Shown here piece by piece: positions 60,775 through 64,000 of a stretch of 64,000 bases of DNA. The stretch comes from Microbacterium oxydans (GTDB lineage: Bacteria > Actinomycetota > Actinomycetes > Actinomycetales > Microbacteriaceae), in NCBI RefSeq assembly GCF_026559675.1, contig NZ_CP092891.1:3100001-3164000 (forward strand), in the 5' to 3' direction. The position numbers and the translations under genes are program-made. The notes under the pieces were generated by a model. The model was not told the origin of the DNA and made no database searches. It saw only the letters and a list, made by a program, of their open reading frames with translations. Position 1 is the first letter of the stretch; each line of letters starts with the position of its first letter.

Positions 60775-61763
60775 CCGACAGGAACGGGGTAGGTGGCGGC
60801 CCACTGCTCGAGGATGTGTCCGTGCGGCTTCACGAGGTGCTCGTGCGCGTACTTCCCCTGTTCGGCCGCGAGCCGACTGCGCTCGTCGCGGTCGTAGGCG
60901 ATCTTCGTCACCGAGTAGTCCTGCTGCTCGAGGCTCGGCTGATAGATGCTCGCGGCGGCCGAGTTGGCGTTGTAGATCTCGGGTCGGTAGATCTTCTGGA
61001 ACGTCTCCATCGTGCTGATCGTGCCGATGAGCTGGAGGTTCGTGTAGTCGCCGAGCAGATCGCCGCGGAAGTAGAACGCCAGCGGCGCGACGCTGCCGCG
61101 GGGCATGAAGTACCGGACCGCGAGCCCCATCTTCCCGAAGTACTCATCGGTCAGGGAGGGGTCCTTCTGCTCGTACTCGACACCGAGGATCGGGTGGTGG
61201 TTCTCGGTGCGACGGTACGTCTTGCTCGTCGAGACGCTGATGCAGATCACGGGCGACACGGTGAAGCGCTCCCGATAGGTCTCCGAGTCCAGGAAGTGCT
61301 GGAAGAGCTTGCCGTGCAGGTCGCCGAAGTCGGCCGGAACGCTGAACCCTCCTGCAGCCTCGCTGGCCGCCGGCAGTCGCACGCTGAAGTCGAAGTCGCG
61401 GACGTAGGACGAGAAGTTGTTCCCCACGATCCCGTGGCTGCGCTTCCCGGTGAGGCGGTCGACGACCTGGATGTCCAGCACCTCGAGGAGCGGGAACTCC
61501 TTGTCCTCACCCTCGGCGGCGAATTGCACCGCCACCGAGACGATCTCGAGTTCGACGGTGTAGCGGTCCCCGTCCGGGTTGTCCCAGCGCGCCAGATCGT
61601 TGAACCGACGGTCGATCATCGTCAGGGCGTTGCGGAGATTCTGCTGACGGTGCTCCCCCCGTGCGAGGTTGGCGAAGTTCGTGGTGATCCGGGAGTTGTC
61701 CGACGGCGAGTAGTCCTCGTCGAACCGGGTCGTCGTGATGCGGAACGTGAATTCGTGTGCCAT
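60771..61763 (-). CDS. mesX: MesX (DUF1852), partner of MesD
   Basis: DUF1852 protein of 330 residues with the strongly conserved block RFDEDYSPSDNSRITTNFAN, LARGEHRQQNLRNAL and WDNPDGDRYTVELE, then VPADFGDLHGKLFQHFL and GVEYEQKDPSLTDEYFGKMG. MesX is required with MesD for oxygen-dependent methionine synthesis. The ATG at 61763 gives the family length; a longer frame to 61823 exists. There is no Shine-Dalgarno site before 61763, where a hairpin stands instead. Divergent LysR gene upstream. Confidence 0.88.
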   Translation of the reverse strand: MAHEFTFRITTTRFDEDYSPSDNSRITTNFANLARGEHRQQNLRNALTMIDRRFNDLARWDNPDGDRYTVELEIVSVAVQFAAEGEDKEFPLLEVLDIQVVDRLTGKRSHGIVGNNFSSYVRDFDFSVRLPAASEAAGGFSVPADFGDLHGKLFQHFLDSETYRERFTVSPVICISVSTSKTYRRTENHHPILGVEYEQKDPSLTDEYFGKMGLAVRYFMPRGSVAPLAFYFRGDLLGDYTNLQLIGTISTMETFQKIYRPEIYNANSAAASIYQPSLEQQDYSVTKIAYDRDERSRLAAEQGKYAHEHLVKPHGHILEQWAATYPVPVG

Positions 61764-61767
61764 GAGG

Positions 61768-61791
61768 GGCCAATCGGTGTGCTGATCGGCC
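61768..61791 (-). other. Leader hairpin abutting the mesX start
   Basis: GGCCGATC (61791-61784) and GATTGGCC (61775-61768) pair over 8 bp (one G-U) in the minus-strand RNA, four bases from the mesX ATG, where a ribosome binding site would be expected. It may control translation, or the true start lies elsewhere. Confidence 0.4.
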
Positions 61792-61860
61792 GGGCTCGGC
61801 CTCGCGGAAGGGGGTACCTCCATGGTGCGACCCGAGGGCCCCTATCGAGAAATGTGCTCT

Positions 61861-61880
61861 GACTATGCGATGACATAGTC
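61861..61880. promoter_or_regulatory. Perfect palindrome between mesX and lysR
   Basis: GACTATG (61861-61867) and CATAGTC (61874-61880) are exact inverted repeats with a 6-bp spacer, a LysR-type site. It ends 7 bp before the LysR ATG; CATAGT may also be that gene's -10 box, fitting autorepression. A third half-site-like CTATGG follows. Confidence 0.65.
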
Positions 61881-61887
61881 TGCAACT

Positions 61888-62829
61888 ATGGCCAAGCGTT
61901 CGAGCGGCATCACGCTGCAGCAGCTCACCTACTACATCGAGGTCGCCGCGGAGGGATCGATCAGCGCCGCCGCCGATCTGCTCTACGTCGCTCAGCCGAC
62001 GATGTCGGCGGCGATGAAGGACCTGGAGAGCCGGGTGGGGCGCGTGCTCCTCCTCCGCTCCGCCCGGGGCGTGACCCTCACCACGGACGGCGTGGAGTTC
62101 CTCGGGTACGCCCGGCAGGTCGTCGAGCAGGTCGCACTCCTCGAACAGCGATACCTCGGCCGACCACCGTCGCGACGCCTGCTCGGTGTGTCGACGCAGC
62201 ACTACTCGTTCGCGGTCGACGCACTGGTGCGGATGGTCAAGGCGACCTCGGCGGCCGAGTACGAATTCTCGCTGCGGGAGACGCGGACGTGGGACATCAT
62301 CGAAGACGTCCGCACCCTCCGCAGCGAGCTGGGGATCCTCTACCGGAACGACTTCAACCGCAACGTCATCGACAAGCTGCTCCGCGACTCCGGGCTCGCG
62401 TTCCACCCGCTCTTCATCGCGGAACCGCACATCTTCATCTCCCGCAAGAACCCCCTCGCCACTCGAGATCGCGTGACCCTCGCCGATCTCGCCGACGTGC
62501 CGAGGCTCACCTTCGACCAGGGCGCGAACAACTCCTTCTACTTCGCCGAGGAGATCCTCTCCACCCTCTCGAGCCCGCGCGATATCCGCGTGTCCGACCG
62601 CGCGACCATCTTCAACCTGATGATCGGGCTCGACGGCTACACCATCTCGACGGGCATCATCAGCGATGACCTCGACCCCGAGATCGTCGCCATCCCGCTC
62701 GACATCGACGAGCGCATCGAGATCGGCTGGATCGGCCACTCCGCGATCCCGCTCACCGAGCAGGCGCAGCGCTACCTCGCCGAGCTGCGGACCGTCGTGT
62801 CGGACTTCGGGGTGGAACTGCTCGGCTGA
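61888..62829 (+). CDS. LysR-family regulator of the mesXD locus
   Basis: LysR regulator of 313 residues: winged helix ITLQQLTYYIEVAAEGSISAAADLLYVAQPTMSAAMKDLE (shown only in part, residues 8-30), and a periplasmic-binding-type effector domain from about residue 95 (RRLLGVSTQHYSFAVDALV). Divergent from mesX over a palindrome, so it probably senses a methionine-pathway compound such as homocysteine and controls mesXD. The effector is an inference. Confidence 0.92.
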   Translation: MAKRSSGITLQQLTYYIEVAAEGSISAAADLLYVAQPTMSAAMKDLESRVGRVLLLRSARGVTLTTDGVEFLGYARQVVEQVALLEQRYLGRPPSRRLLGVSTQHYSFAVDALVRMVKATSAAEYEFSLRETRTWDIIEDVRTLRSELGILYRNDFNRNVIDKLLRDSGLAFHPLFIAEPHIFISRKNPLATRDRVTLADLADVPRLTFDQGANNSFYFAEEILSTLSSPRDIRVSDRATIFNLMIGLDGYTISTGIISDDLDPEIVAIPLDIDERIEIGWIGHSAIPLTEQAQRYLAELRTVVSDFGVELLG

Positions 62830-62845
62830 GCGTGCTCGCGCGGCT

Positions 62846-63235
62846 CTATGCGAGCCAGGGGGCGCGGACCGGTGTCCGCGTCGTCTCGATCCGCAGTTTC
62901 GGGTCGGAGCGGTCGATCGTCTTGTACCACTCGCTGCGGCCGTGTTGTGTGAACCCCGCGTCACCGGCACCGGGGTCGTGGGAGGCCGCGACGACTCGGC
63001 CGTCACCGCTCGAGGCGATCTGGATCGGGACGCCGGCATACGTCCCTCCGTGAGCGATGCGGAAGACGGGCAGACCCTCCTTCCGATCGATGGCCCGGAA
63101 GTAGCCGGTCTTCCCCGCTCTCTTGGTGAATCCCGGCGCCGGCGTCCACGACCGGAGTGACCAGCCGAACGTGCTGACGACCTCGTACTCCGCGCCGTCG
63201 AGCAGGGCGAACAGACCCGACTTCAGATCATCCAT
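62846..63235 (-). CDS. Protein of unknown function (129 residues)
   Basis: Soluble protein with SGLFALLDGAEYEVVSTFGW near the start, then GKTGYFRAIDRKEGLPVFRI and VPIQIASSGDGRVVAASHDPGAGD. No family recognised. It overlaps the upstream gene by 8 bp and is co-transcribed with it. Confidence 0.7.
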   Translation of the reverse strand: MDDLKSGLFALLDGAEYEVVSTFGWSLRSWTPAPGFTKRAGKTGYFRAIDRKEGLPVFRIAHGGTYAGVPIQIASSGDGRVVAASHDPGAGDAGFTQHGRSEWYKTIDRSDPKLRIETTRTPVRAPWLA

Positions 63236-63863
63236 CCGCAGTGCCCTTCTGCTCGGGACGTCTCCCCGATGCGCGAAGCGCGAGCGCGTTCAACCGCTTC
63301 AGGTCCACGAACCGGTCCACGCGCACCGGCTCCTCGTCGATCCACACGGTCTTGCCGTCCACGCGCAGAACCCCGATGTACATCACCTCGTCCGCCTCGG
63401 AAGAGAACACGGTCAGCACCCAGGAGTCGGCCACGCGCCGGTGCGCGGCCGTGAGCCCCGACACGATCTCCTCGTCGGTACCTTCACGGATCGCCGAGAC
63501 CAGAGACTGGACCGGGAATGTCGCATCCACGCCGACCACGACCGGGTTCGCGAGCACACCACCCCCACGGACCCGCCAGCGCTGCGACGGCCGAAGGATC
63601 ATCACGATGCACACCGCGAAGATCACCGGCGGCAAGACGAAGGCCCCGGCGACCGCCAGCCCGGATCGCACGCGACCACCCAACAGCTCGACCGTCGCGT
63701 CCTGGTTCAGGTAGACCAGTAGGGCGACCACGACCGCGGCAGCGGCCACGACCATCCAGATCAGCATCTGCCGACGCGACCGTTCCGTCACGAACCGCTC
63801 CGGATGCGTGCGGAACCACGCGCCCAGCGACCGGGATCGGGATTGCAGCGGAGTGAAACTCAC
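63228..63863 (-). CDS. Membrane protein of unknown function (two helices)
   Basis: Protein of 211 residues: basic N-terminus (RSRSLGAWFRTHPERFVTERSRRQ), two helices (about residues 33-50 and 66-88), then a cytoplasmic domain of about 120 residues (VVVGVDATFPVQSLVSAIREG, VDGKTVWIDEEPVRVDRFV). No family recognised. Overlaps the next gene by 8 bp. Confidence 0.72.
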   Translation of the reverse strand: MSFTPLQSRSRSLGAWFRTHPERFVTERSRRQMLIWMVVAAAAVVVALLVYLNQDATVELLGGRVRSGLAVAGAFVLPPVIFAVCIVMILRPSQRWRVRGGGVLANPVVVGVDATFPVQSLVSAIREGTDEEIVSGLTAAHRRVADSWVLTVFSSEADEVMYIGVLRVDGKTVWIDEEPVRVDRFVDLKRLNALALRASGRRPEQKGTADG

Positions 63864-64000
63864 GACACGGAACCGTTCATCCGACTCAGCGTAGCCAAGA
63901 GCGGGAGCGTCCGGAGGGTGACCAGCTCGGCCTCGCGATGCACGCCGCGCCTTGTTCCCTCATCGGCATCAGACCGCGGCGCAGCGTTGCGACGGCATCA

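Noticed and set aside
61764..61887. Possible SAM or SAH riboswitch ahead of mesX
   Set aside because: Only one hairpin could be folded; no conserved riboswitch core was recognised.

Overview
The window is 64 kb of very GC-rich DNA with tightly packed genes, many ATGA or GTGA start/stop overlaps, frequent GTG starts and strong GGAGG-type ribosome binding sites. Protein resemblances (DUF7882-like protein, ThrE exporter, paired YhgE/Pip proteins, LCP ligase, ROK regulator, archaeal-type AspRS) point to an actinobacterium, probably Microbacteriaceae and perhaps Microbacterium. This is judged from protein character only; no rRNA or tRNA gene lies in the window. I see no insertion sequence, prophage or CRISPR array.

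Layout. 1-9484: a carbohydrate operon with an ABC solute-binding protein (cut by the window edge), two permeases, an NAD-dependent epimerase/dehydrogenase, a ManD/RspA-type sugar-acid dehydratase, a ROK regulator, a mutarotase-like protein, a ThuA-domain protein and a Gfo/Idh oxidoreductase. No transport ATPase is encoded, so a shared one is probably used. A large type I sulfatase follows (9558-11933), facing an oleate hydratase. 13951-16626: two aminoacyl-tRNA synthetase genes lie side by side, each with its own tRNA-sensing leader. aspS (archaeal-type) sits behind a complete translational T-box; trpS sits behind a leader peptide with three consecutive Trp codons and alternative hairpins. 16596-26771: EamA transporter/TetR pair, hydrolases, a glycosyltransferase, a two-component system, an LCP-family ligase and an MFS transporter. 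27305-29803: a second sulfatase with its formylglycine-generating enzyme. 30231-36638: an ALDH-SDR-flavin monooxygenase operon with AraC regulator and esterase, then MarR and LLM oxidoreductase genes. 38583-44346: two giant YhgE/Pip membrane proteins and a TetR regulator in one operon. 47657-49423: a sigma factor fused in one chain to a zinc-finger anti-sigma-like domain, a membrane helix and an extracytoplasmic domain, next to a decayed secreted-protein gene. 50108-58495: AraC/TauE, DoxX, DUF1254, GNAT, Mn-catalase, SRPBCC, VOC, a frameshifted DJ-1/PfpI gene and TetR. 59722-62829: mesX-mesD, an oxygen-dependent folate-independent methionine synthase system, with a divergent LysR gene and a perfect palindrome between them. 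Two unknown genes close the window; 63864-64000 holds no gene I can support.

The most notable material is the synthetase pair. Both leaders can be folded by hand into mutually exclusive structures, both start from the same -10 hexamer (TAGCAT), and the T-box discriminator-pairing base and candidate specifier agree with tRNA-Asp. Together they look like starvation- or inhibitor-induced auxiliary synthetases. The sigma/anti-sigma fusion and the mesXD locus come next in interest.
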